Part shown: positions 35,168-42,732 of the stretch, one piece after another
How the letters are laid out: the number at the start of each line of letters is the position of its first letter
Position numbering within the stretch: the first letter of the stretch is position 1
Assembly (NCBI RefSeq): GCF_004341885.1
Contig: NZ_SLVX01000016.1
Location: forward strand, 62,001 to 126,000
Source of the DNA: Shinella granuli
GTDB taxonomy: Bacteria > Pseudomonadota > Alphaproteobacteria > Rhizobiales > Rhizobiaceae
Reading direction: 5' to 3'
Length of the DNA: 64,000 nt
Notes under the pieces: generated by a model
What the model was told of the DNA's origin: nothing
Seen by the model: only the letters and a program-made list of their open reading frames with translations
Database searches by the model: none
Made by a program: the position numbers and the translations under genes

Positions 35168-35192
35168 AAGTCAAGCGGTCATCATGACGCAA

Positions 35193-36392
35193 TTATTCCA
35201 GCGCCGAAGTCCGGCGCGAGACATCGAATTTCCGGTCGAGATCCGGCGCGAGATCGACGCCGTGGCCCGGCCCGGGGGGAACGGTGATCATGCCGTTCGC
35301 CACGGTCGGCAGCTGCGTCGTCAGATCGGCGTACCAGGTCTTGTAATAGGCGCGCACGCTTTCCTGCACGAGCGCGTTCGGCGCGTTCAGCGACAGGTGC
35401 GTCGAGGCGGCGAGCACGACGGGACCGGTGCAGTCATGCGGGGCGACTGGCAGGTGCCAGGCCTCCGCCATGGTGGCGATCTTCTTGGCCTCGGAGATTC
35501 CGCCGCACCAGGAAAGGTCGAGCATGACGACACCGGCCGCATCCGTCTCCATCAGGTCGCGGAAGGCCCAGCGGGTGGCGAGCGTCTCCGAGGCGCAGAG
35601 CGGCGCGCGGCTCGCCGCCGCATAGCGCTTGAGGCTGGAGAGCGAATCCATCTTGATCGGGTCCTCGTGCCAGAAGGTGGCGTAGGGCTCGAGCGCCCGG
35701 GCGATCTGGATGGCCGGGGTGAGCTGCCACATGGAGTGGAACTCGACCATGATGTCCATGCGGTCGCCGACGCGCTTGCGGATCTTCTCGAAGGGTTCGA
35801 GCGCCTTGCGCAGGTCCGGGCCGGAAATGTACTGGCCGCCGCTCTTTTCCGCCGCGATGTCGAACGGCCAGATCTTCATGGCCGTGATGCCCTCCGACAG
35901 GAGGTCCTCGGCAAGCTCGTCCGCCCGCTCCAGGAAGCCGTTGAGGTCGTCATGGTCGCGCCGCGGGCCGCCGATGCCGTAATTGCCGGTCTGCTGGCCC
36001 TTCGCCTCGCGCATGTAGGTGTTGCCGGCGCAGGTGTTGTAGGTACGGATCTCGCGCCGCGAGAAGCCGCCGAGCAGTTGGGCGATCGGCAGGTTCGTCG
36101 CCTTGCCGAAGAGGTCCCACAGGCCGATATCCACGGCCGAATTGCCGCGCATCTCCGCCCCCGTCGAACGGAAGCCGAGATAGCCGGTCAGGTCCTTCGA
36201 GATGCGGTCGATCTCCAGGGGATCGCGGCCGAGCAGTTTCGGCGCAACGACCTCGTGGATATAGGCTTCCACCGTCGCGGCCATGAAGAAGGTCTCGCCG
36301 AGCCCGACGAGGCCCTCGTCGGTGTGGATGCGCACCCAGAGGATGTTGGGAAAGTCGCGGGCGCGGACGGTTTCAAAGGCTGTGATCTTCAT
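35193..36392 (-). CDS. Mandelate racemase/muconate lactonizing enzyme family protein
   Basis: Enolase-superfamily enzyme, 399 residues, probably a sugar-acid dehydratase. The N-terminal capping domain contains NILWVRIHTDEGLVGLGETF. The barrel has MKIWPFDIAA near the KxK position, metal ligand region IMVEFHSMW, FWHEDPIKMD, CASETLATRW and a late histidine in VAPHDCTGPVV. The VEFH and WPFD variants resemble arabinonate/galactonate-dehydratase-like branches more than fuconate or glucarate enzymes. The start at 36392 lies two bases after the GntR stop, so the two form an operon. Confidence 0.87.
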   Translation of the reverse strand: MKITAFETVRARDFPNILWVRIHTDEGLVGLGETFFMAATVEAYIHEVVAPKLLGRDPLEIDRISKDLTGYLGFRSTGAEMRGNSAVDIGLWDLFGKATNLPIAQLLGGFSRREIRTYNTCAGNTYMREAKGQQTGNYGIGGPRRDHDDLNGFLERADELAEDLLSEGITAMKIWPFDIAAEKSGGQYISGPDLRKALEPFEKIRKRVGDRMDIMVEFHSMWQLTPAIQIARALEPYATFWHEDPIKMDSLSSLKRYAAASRAPLCASETLATRWAFRDLMETDAAGVVMLDLSWCGGISEAKKIATMAEAWHLPVAPHDCTGPVVLAASTHLSLNAPNALVQESVRAYYKTWYADLTTQLPTVANGMITVPPGPGHGVDLAPDLDRKFDVSRRTSALE

Positions 36393-36394
36393 GC

Positions 36395-37126
36395 TCAATA
36401 CACTCCCGCCGCCAGCAGCGCCTTTACCGTCAGGTCGAAATGCTCGACCATCGCCTGCTCGCCCGTCGTCGGATCGCCATTGGCGATGGCCCGGGCGATG
36501 GTCATGTGACCGTCGATGCTTTCCTGCCGCGTCTCGTTGCTGGCGCGGCTTGCCCAGCCGATCGGCCAGGTCTGGCGCGTCACCACATGGAACGAGCCGA
36601 CGATCAGCGAGAACATCGGATTGCGCGACGCCGCGCCGATCGCCTCGTGGAAGGCGATGTCGTGCTCCATCACCTTTTGCGGCGCGTCGAAATCGCGCTG
36701 CATCGCCTCGGCCAGCGCGACGATCGCGGCGGCCTCGCGGTCCGTGCGGCGCATCGCGGCGAGCACGACCGTCCGGCGCTCGACCGTGCGGCGAACATCG
36801 AAAATCTGCTGGATCGTCACCTGGTCGGTGTGCACGGCGTGGTCGGTGACCAGCGCCAGCACGTCGGCCCTCGGCGCGGCCACCCGCGGGCGACGACCGT
36901 TGCCGATATCGATCAGCGTCAGCGCGGACAGCGAACGATAGGCCTCGCGCACGATGCCGCGGGAAACGCCGAGCTTTTCCGCAAAGGCGCCCTCGCTCGG
37001 CAGCCAGTCGCCGACCTGCAGGCCGTTTTCGCGGATGTGGATCCGGACGGCATCCATGACGCCGCCAAGCAGACCTTCGCCACCCCTCTGCCCGCCGGCC
37101 GCATCCGGTTCCGACTTCGATTCCAT
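36395..37126 (-). CDS. GntR/FadR family transcriptional regulator
   Basis: Regulator of 243 residues with a FadR-type winged helix (DWLPSEGAFAEKLGVSRGIV, about residues 41-60) and a C-terminal FCD domain (HDIAFHEAIGAASRNPMF, and MVEHFDLTVKALL at the end). The ATG at 37126 follows TAGGAGG. It is co-transcribed with the dehydratase at 35193-36392 and diverges from the SMP-30 lactonase. A palindrome between the two genes is the likely operator. Confidence 0.9.
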   Translation of the reverse strand: MESKSEPDAAGGQRGGEGLLGGVMDAVRIHIRENGLQVGDWLPSEGAFAEKLGVSRGIVREAYRSLSALTLIDIGNGRRPRVAAPRADVLALVTDHAVHTDQVTIQQIFDVRRTVERRTVVLAAMRRTDREAAAIVALAEAMQRDFDAPQKVMEHDIAFHEAIGAASRNPMFSLIVGSFHVVTRQTWPIGWASRASNETRQESIDGHMTIARAIANGDPTTGEQAMVEHFDLTVKALLAAGVY

Positions 37127-37138
37127 CCCGTCGCCTCC

Positions 37139-37155
37139 TACCTATCATATAGGTA
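37139..37155. promoter_or_regulatory. Palindromic operator candidate for the FadR-type regulator
   Basis: TACCTAT-CAT-ATAGGTA is a perfect 7-bp inverted repeat with a 3-bp spacer, located 12 bases ahead of the regulator start and about 70 bases ahead of the divergent lactonase start. Length and symmetry suit a GntR dimer. Regulator assignment rests on position. Confidence 0.6.
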
Positions 37156-37227
37156 CCTAGTGACCTTGAATTAGATTCACTCTCAGCTATTGTCAACGTG
37201 AATTTGGCAGATGCGGGAGGGCTGCGC

Positions 37228-38121
37228 GTGAAGGCAAGGATCGAATACGCCGCGGGCGACATCGTCGGCGAAAGCATCATCTGGTCCGGCGAGGAACAGG
37301 CGCTCTACTGGGTGGATATCGGCGGCAAGCGCATCCACCGCCACGTGCCGCGCAGCGGCGAGCATGCCACCTGGCCGGCGCCGGACTTCCCGACGTCGAT
37401 CGGCCTTCGCGCCTCCGGCGGCTTCATCGTCGGGCTGCGCCGCGAGGTCGCCTTCTGGCGGCCGGGCGAGGCCTTCGAGACCTTCGCCGTGCCCGAGCCG
37501 GACCTTGCCGACAACCGGCTGAACGAAGGCCGCGTCGCACCCGACGGCTCCTTCTGGGTCGCCACCATGCAGAACAATCTCAACCCGGACGGCTCGCCCC
37601 GGGCGATGGACCGCAAGTCCGGCGCCATCTACCGGATCGACCCCACCGGCACCGTCACGCAGCTCACGCCACGCGAATACGGCATCACCAACACGATGGG
37701 CTGGACGCACGACGGCCGCTTCCTCTTCGCCGATACGCCGGAAAACGAAATCTACGCCTTCGCCTACGACCCCGTCGCAAGGACGATCAGCAACCGGCGC
37801 ACCATCGTCAGCGGTTTCGAGCGCGGCCTGCCGGACGGCTCCTGCATGGATGCCGAGGACACGCTGTGGAACTGCCGGGTGGTCGGCGGCGCCTCAGTCG
37901 CGCGCTTTACCGCCGATGGCGCGCTGCTGGCGCTGGCGGAACTGCCCGTCACCTGGCCGACGAGCTGCACCTTCGGCGGCCCGGACCTTTCCACCCTCTA
38001 CGTCACCTCCGCCCGCTTCACGATGACGGCCGAGCACCTTGCCGCAAATCCGGCGGAAGGCAGCCTCGTTGCGATCGACGGGGCCGGCACCGGTATTCCC
38101 GAACCGAAATTCGCCGGCTGA
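37228..38121 (+). CDS. SMP-30/gluconolactonase/LRE family protein
   Basis: Calcium- or zinc-dependent beta-propeller lactonase that opens sugar lactones to aldonic acids. The 297-residue product has the family start GESIIWSGEEQALYWVDIGG, with metal-binding residues expected in NEGRVAPDGSFWVATM, ITNTMGWTHDGRF and the late DGSCMDAEDTLWN. The GTG at 37228 has GGGAGG seven bases upstream and is preferred to a GTG ten codons earlier. It diverges from the FadR-type regulator and could supply the lactonase step for the neighbouring sugar dehydrogenases and dehydratases. Confidence 0.9.
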   Translation: MKARIEYAAGDIVGESIIWSGEEQALYWVDIGGKRIHRHVPRSGEHATWPAPDFPTSIGLRASGGFIVGLRREVAFWRPGEAFETFAVPEPDLADNRLNEGRVAPDGSFWVATMQNNLNPDGSPRAMDRKSGAIYRIDPTGTVTQLTPREYGITNTMGWTHDGRFLFADTPENEIYAFAYDPVARTISNRRTIVSGFERGLPDGSCMDAEDTLWNCRVVGGASVARFTADGALLALAELPVTWPTSCTFGGPDLSTLYVTSARFTMTAEHLAANPAEGSLVAIDGAGTGIPEPKFAG

Positions 38122-38151
38122 CACTTCTGAGAAATGCCGGTTGACAATCTG

Positions 38152-38168
38152 GTATGGTAGAATGTTAG
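38152..38168 (+). promoter_or_regulatory. Candidate GntR operator, site B
   Basis: GTATGGTAGAATGTTAG matches site A (35151-35167, minus strand) at fifteen of seventeen positions. It begins five bases after a TTGACA (38141-38146) that could be a -35 box, and lies 27 bases ahead of the SDR start, so a bound repressor would block this promoter. Confidence 0.5.
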
Positions 38169-38195
38169 CTAGGAAGGATGTGGAGGAGAACGATC

Positions 38196-38987
38196 ATGAG
38201 CGCGGATGAATTTTCCGGCAGGAGCATCATCGTGACCGGCGGCAGCCTCGGCATGGGCCGGGCCTGCGCGGAACGGTTCGCCGGTGCCGGCGGCAGGGTC
38301 CTCGTCGTCGCGAACGATGCCGCATCGGTGGACGAGGCCGTCGCGGCAATCGGGCCGAATGCCTCCGGCTTCGTCGGCGACGTGCGCCGGGCGGACGACA
38401 TGGAGCGCGCCGCCGCCGCGGCCGTGGCGCGCCATGGCGGCCTCGACGTGCTCGCCTGCTGCGCCGGCATCCAGCGCTACGGCACGGTCGTCGACACGCC
38501 GGAAGATGTCTGGGACGATGTCTTCGACATCAACCTGAAGGGCATCTACCTCGCCTCCCGCTTCGCCATCCCTGAAATGCGCAAGCGCGGCGGCGGGGCG
38601 ATCGTCGCCATCTCCTCCGTGCAGGCCTACGCCTCGCAGGCGGGCGTCGCGGCCTATACGGCCAGCAAGGGCGCGATCAACGCCCTGGTGCGCGCGATGG
38701 CGCTCGACCATGCGGCGGACAACATCACGGTCAACGCCGTCTGCCCCGCCTCCGTCGACACGCCCATGCTGCGCTGGGCGGCGGACCTGTGGAAGGGCGA
38801 GCACAGCCAGGACGAGACGATCGCGCTGTGGGGCAAGGGCCATCCGGTCGGCCGGGTGGGAAAGCCCTCCGAGATCGCCGATCTCGTCGCCTTCCTCGCC
38901 AGCGACAAGGCCCGCTTCATCACGGGCGCGGACATCAAGATCGATGGCGGCACGATGGCCAAGCTCGGCATCGTCCTGCCCGAATGA
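38196..38987 (+). CDS. SDR family oxidoreductase
   Basis: Classical short-chain dehydrogenase, 263 residues. The cofactor loop is [19 protein letters not shown] replaces NNAG, and the catalytic Ser-Tyr-Lys appear in [20 protein letters not shown]. The C-terminus is [20 protein letters not shown]. The ATG at 38196 follows GGAGGAGAACG; an ATG six codons earlier is less well placed. It overlaps or abuts the following dehydratase gene, so the pair probably oxidises and dehydrates one sugar acid or aldose. Confidence 0.88.
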   Translation: MSADEFSGRSIIVTGGSLGMGRACAERFAGAGGRVLVVANDAASVDEAVAAIGPNASGFVGDVRRADDMERAAAAAVARHGGLDVLACCAGIQRYGTVVDTPEDVWDDVFDINLKGIYLASRFAIPEMRKRGGGAIVAISSVQAYASQAGVAAYTASKGAINALVRAMALDHAADNITVNAVCPASVDTPMLRWAADLWKGEHSQDETIALWGKGHPVGRVGKPSEIADLVAFLASDKARFITGADIKIDGGTMAKLGIVLPE

Positions 38988-39007
38988 ACGAGAACCGGAG
39001 ACCCGCC

Positions 39008-40255
39008 ATGAAACGGCCCGTCATCACCGACATCCGCGCCACCACCGTGACGGTGCCGCTCGAGGCGCCGCTGCGCCATTCCAACGGCGCCCATTGGGGA
39101 CGCTTCGTGCGCACCATCGTGGAGGTCGAGACCGATGTCGGCCTCGTCGGGCTCGGCGAGATGGGCGGCGGCGGCGAAAGCGCCGAGGCCGCCTTCCGGG
39201 CGCTGAAGCCCTATCTCGTCGGCCACGATCCGTTCGAACTGGAGCAGCTCCGCTTCAAGATCTGCAATCCGACCGCCAGCCTCTACAACAACCGCACGCA
39301 GATGCATGCGGCCATCGAGTTCGCCTGCCTCGACATCATGGGCAAGTTCCTCGGCGTGCCGGTCTATGATCTTCTCGGCGGCAAGATGCGCGATGCGGTG
39401 GGCTTTGCCAGCTACCTGTTCTTCCGCCTGCCGAACAAGGAGACAGGCGCGGGCGAGATCCGCACTGCCGACCAGCTCATCGATCAGGCGCTCAACCTCA
39501 AGAAGTCGCACGGCTTCACCGCCCACAAGCTGAAGAGCGGCGTCTTTCCGCCGGATTACGAGCTGGAGGTCTACCGGGCGCTGGCCAAGGCCGTCGGCAC
39601 CGACAGCGTGCGCTACGACCCCAATGCCGCCTTCACCGTGGAGGAGGCGATCCGCTTCGCCAAGGGCATCGAGGACCTCAACAACGACTATTACGAGGAC
39701 CCGACCTGGGGCCTCAACGGCATGCGCCGCGTGCGCGAGAACACGCATATGCCGCTCGCCACCAACACGATCGTCGTCAATTTCGAGCAGCTTGCCACCA
39801 ATGTCCTGGCGCCGGCCTGCGACGTCATCCTGCTCGACACGACCTTCTGGGGCGGCATCCGGCCCTGCGTCAAGGCGGCCGCCGTCTGCGAGACCTTCCA
39901 GCTCGGCATCGCCGTGCACTCCTCCGGCGAGCTCGGCATCCAGCTCGCCACCATGCTGCATCTCGGCGCGGTGCTGCCGAACCTCGTCTTCACGGGCGAT
40001 GCGCACTATCACCAGCTCGTCGACGACGTGATCGTCGGCGGCCCGATGCGCTATGTCGACGGCAAGATCGCCGTGCCCACCGCCCCCGGCCTCGGCGTCA
40101 CGCTCGACCGCGACAAGCTCGGCCGGTATTCTGATCTCTACAAGTCGCTGGGCGGCTACGCCTATGACCGCGACCCCGCCCGCCCCGGCTGGTTCTCGAC
40201 CGTGCCGAACACGCGCTGGGCCGACCCGGCCGACGACCGGATCGTGGATTACTGA
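39008..40255 (+). CDS. Glucarate dehydratase-like enolase superfamily protein
   Basis: Acid-sugar dehydratase of the glucarate dehydratase group, 415 residues. Diagnostic residues are Lys174 and Lys176 ([14 protein letters not shown]), Asp204 (YDPNAAFT), Glu230 (YYEDPTWG), the ATNTIVVN strand and His304 ([13 protein letters not shown]). The N-terminus [20 protein letters not shown] is typical of the family and is preceded by GGAG. An ATG at 38984, overlapping the SDR stop, would add eight residues and is possible. D-glucarate or a related aldarate/aldonate is the expected substrate. Confidence 0.9.
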   Translation: MKRPVITDIRATTVTVPLEAPLRHSNGAHWGRFVRTIVEVETDVGLVGLGEMGGGGESAEAAFRALKPYLVGHDPFELEQLRFKICNPTASLYNNRTQMHAAIEFACLDIMGKFLGVPVYDLLGGKMRDAVGFASYLFFRLPNKETGAGEIRTADQLIDQALNLKKSHGFTAHKLKSGVFPPDYELEVYRALAKAVGTDSVRYDPNAAFTVEEAIRFAKGIEDLNNDYYEDPTWGLNGMRRVRENTHMPLATNTIVVNFEQLATNVLAPACDVILLDTTFWGGIRPCVKAAAVCETFQLGIAVHSSGELGIQLATMLHLGAVLPNLVFTGDAHYHQLVDDVIVGGPMRYVDGKIAVPTAPGLGVTLDRDKLGRYSDLYKSLGGYAYDRDPARPGWFSTVPNTRWADPADDRIVDY

Positions 40256-40493
40256 GCCGGATCGTCCGCGAAACCACCAAGCCTGCCGCCCTCACGGTGG
40301 ATGGTCCCTGATCGAGCGCAATCAAATGGAAGATGCCGAACGGGAACCCGTCGTGCTCGATCTGAAGATCAGATGGGGAGCGACGGCCTGAGGCACCTCC
40401 AAGGCGCATTCCGCTTGTGGTGGCTGGCAAGCGTGAGCTTTGTTGGCTTGACGCGCCCAGTTAAGGCCGAGGATGTCGCAATCGAGGGCCATG

Positions 40494-41963
40494 TCAAAGC
40501 CCTGCGACGCAGACATATTTGATTTCGAGGAAGCCCTCGATGCCGTATTTGGAGCCCTCGCGGCCGAGGCCAGACTGCTTGACGCCGCCGAAGGGCGCCA
40601 TCTCGTTGGCGATCAGGCCGGAATTCACGCCGACGATGCCCGCCTCCAATGCCTCCGCGACGCGCCAGACCCGAGCCATGTCCTTCGCGTAGAAATACGA
40701 GGCAAGGCCGTATTCGCTGTCGTTCGCCATGGCGATGACCTCGTCCTCGTCCCTGAACGAAATGATCGGTGCCAACGGGGCGAAGGTCTCTTCCGCCGCC
40801 ACCTTCATCGCCTGCGTGACGCCGGTGATGACCGTCGGCTCGTAGAAGGTGCCGCCGAGCACGCTGCGCTTGCCGCCCGCCACCAGCCGGCCGCCCTTCT
40901 CCAGCGCGTCCGCCACATGCTCCTCGATCTTGGCGACGGCCTTGTCGTCGATCAGCGGACCTTGCGTGATGCCGGCGTCCGTGCCCCGGCCGAGCGTGAT
41001 CGCAGAAACCTTCGCCAGCAGCTTCTCCGTGAAGGCTTCGACGACGCTTTCCTGCACATAGATGCGGTTGGCGCACACGCAGGTCTGGCCCGCATTGCGG
41101 AACTTCGAGATCATCGCGCCGTCGACAGCCGCATCGAGGTCGGCGTCGTCGAAGACGATGAAGGGTGCGTTGCCACCGAGTTCCAGCGACAGGCGCTTGA
41201 TGCCGTCGGCAGCCTCCTTCATCAGCCAACGCCCGACGCCGGTCGAGCCGGTGAAGGTGATCTTGGCGACCTTGGGGTTATGGCAGAACTCCGTGCCGAT
41301 CGGCCGCGCCTCGCCGGTGACGACGGAGAAGACACCCGCCGGCACGCCGGCACGCTCGGCGAGCACGGCAAGCGCCAGCGCGGAGAGCGGCGTCTGCGAG
41401 GCGGGCTTCAGCAGCATGGAGCAGCCGGCGGCGAGCGCCGGGCCGGCCTTGCGGGTGATCATGCCGTTGGGAAAGTTCCAGGGCGTGATGGCGGCGCAGA
41501 CACCGACCGGCTGCTTCAGCACCAGGATGCGCTGGCCGGCATTGGCGCCGGGGATGATATCGCCATCGATGCGCTTTGCCTCTTCGGCGAACCATTCGAG
41601 ATAGGCGGCGTTGGCGATCACCTCGCCTTTCGCCTCGGCGAGCGGCTTGCCCTGTTCCGAGGTGAGGATCAGCGCGAGATCGTCGGCATTGTCGAGGATG
41701 AGCTGGAACCAGGTGTTCAGCACCTTGGCACGCTCCTTGGCGGTGCGCCTGGCCCAGAGCTTCTGCGCCGTCTCGGCGGCGTCGATGGCGGCGGAAACCT
41801 CCTCGCGCGAGAGCGAGGGAACCTCGGCGATCACGGAGCCGTCGAAGGGATCGGTGACGGGGAAGGTCCTGCCATCGGCGGCGCAAACCCAGCGGCCGGC
41901 GACGAAGGCCTTGTCGGCGAGCAGGCTTGCATCCTTGAGCGCGGTTTTCAGCGGGTGCGTCAT
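40494..41963 (-). CDS. Aldehyde dehydrogenase, probable sulfolactaldehyde dehydrogenase
   Basis: NAD(P)-dependent aldehyde dehydrogenase, 489 residues, annotated by homology as succinate-semialdehyde-type. The catalytic cysteine is Cys295 (NAGQTCVCANR) and the general base Glu261 (LELGGNAPF); the cofactor motif FTGSTGVG is intact. As the last gene of the sulfoquinovose operon it should oxidise 3-sulfolactaldehyde, released by the KDSG aldolase, to 3-sulfolactate. The ATG at 41963 overlaps the exporter stop (ATGA). Its identity as a sulfolactaldehyde enzyme comes from context; the protein alone would fit succinate semialdehyde. Confidence 0.88.
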   Translation of the reverse strand: MTHPLKTALKDASLLADKAFVAGRWVCAADGRTFPVTDPFDGSVIAEVPSLSREEVSAAIDAAETAQKLWARRTAKERAKVLNTWFQLILDNADDLALILTSEQGKPLAEAKGEVIANAAYLEWFAEEAKRIDGDIIPGANAGQRILVLKQPVGVCAAITPWNFPNGMITRKAGPALAAGCSMLLKPASQTPLSALALAVLAERAGVPAGVFSVVTGEARPIGTEFCHNPKVAKITFTGSTGVGRWLMKEAADGIKRLSLELGGNAPFIVFDDADLDAAVDGAMISKFRNAGQTCVCANRIYVQESVVEAFTEKLLAKVSAITLGRGTDAGITQGPLIDDKAVAKIEEHVADALEKGGRLVAGGKRSVLGGTFYEPTVITGVTQAMKVAAEETFAPLAPIISFRDEDEVIAMANDSEYGLASYFYAKDMARVWRVAEALEAGIVGVNSGLIANEMAPFGGVKQSGLGREGSKYGIEGFLEIKYVCVAGL

Positions 41964-42730
41964 GAGAGATCTCCGAAAAGCTTGAGGAAGGCGGGCGCGG
42001 CGAGCGACAGGCCGGACAGGAACAGAAGACAGAAGGCGACACGTCTCAGGCCCGTCGGCGTCAGCGGCGGCGGGTAGAGGCGGGCGAGCGCGGTGAAGGC
42101 CATGACGACCGGGATCGCGAGCAGGCCCCACCAGAAGGATGCGGACGGCATGTTGCCGGCCAGCCCCACCAGAAACAGGCGCAGGATGCCGTTGACGGCG
42201 AAGATGGCGACAAGCGTTTCGCGGATGGAAACCGGCCGCAGCGGCTGGCGGTAGAAATGATAGACGAGCGGCGGGCCGGCCGTGGAGAAAAGCCCGCCCA
42301 TGACCCCGGCAATCGCCCCGAAGAAGACGAAGGAGCCCGGTCCCGACGGCTTTTCGTAGGGTGCGGGCCTGAGGAGCAGTTGGAGGCTGGAAAGGACGAT
42401 GATTACCCCGAGCACCAGTTTCAGCCAGTCGAGGGAGGCCGCGAGCAACAGGCCGAGCAAGCAGTAACCGAGGACGAGGAAGGCGAGGCTGACGAAGATC
42501 ACCAGCAGGAATTCGCGCCTTGCGATGTCGCGCCAGCCCCTGGCGAGCACCTGCGCCGCATTGACGAGCCCGAGGATGCCGACGAGAACGGCCGCATCCG
42601 GCAGCGGCACGACGCCCGTCAGCCCCACGCCGCCCATCATCAGCAGGCCGAGGGCGAAGCCGGTCAGCGTCTGCACATAGGAGGCGCCCGCCGCGAGCAG
42701 CAGGAGGACGGCAAGGCTTGCCGTGTCCAT
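41960..42730 (-). CDS. TauE/SafE family exporter, probable sulfolactate exporter
   Basis: Inner-membrane TSUP permease, 256 residues, with about eight hydrophobic segments in two repeated halves (MDTASLAVLLLLAAGASYV; GAIAGVMGGLFSTAGPPLVY). The GLFSTAGPP motif of the second half is typical of the family. In sulfoglycolytic operons such proteins export the C3 sulfonate end product, here 3-sulfolactate. It overlaps the dehydrogenase downstream and begins two bases from the sulfoquinovosidase stop, so the three are tightly coupled. Confidence 0.87.
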   Translation of the reverse strand: MDTASLAVLLLLAAGASYVQTLTGFALGLLMMGGVGLTGVVPLPDAAVLVGILGLVNAAQVLARGWRDIARREFLLVIFVSLAFLVLGYCLLGLLLAASLDWLKLVLGVIIVLSSLQLLLRPAPYEKPSGPGSFVFFGAIAGVMGGLFSTAGPPLVYHFYRQPLRPVSIRETLVAIFAVNGILRLFLVGLAGNMPSASFWWGLLAIPVVMAFTALARLYPPPLTPTGLRRVAFCLLFLSGLSLAAPAFLKLFGDLS

Positions 42731-42732
42731 GA

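Noticed and set aside
40256-40493. Short open frames in the gap between the glucarate-type dehydratase and the aldehyde dehydrogenase
   Set aside because: No ribosome site, family motif or conserved-looking composition; the 238 bases hold nothing I can support.
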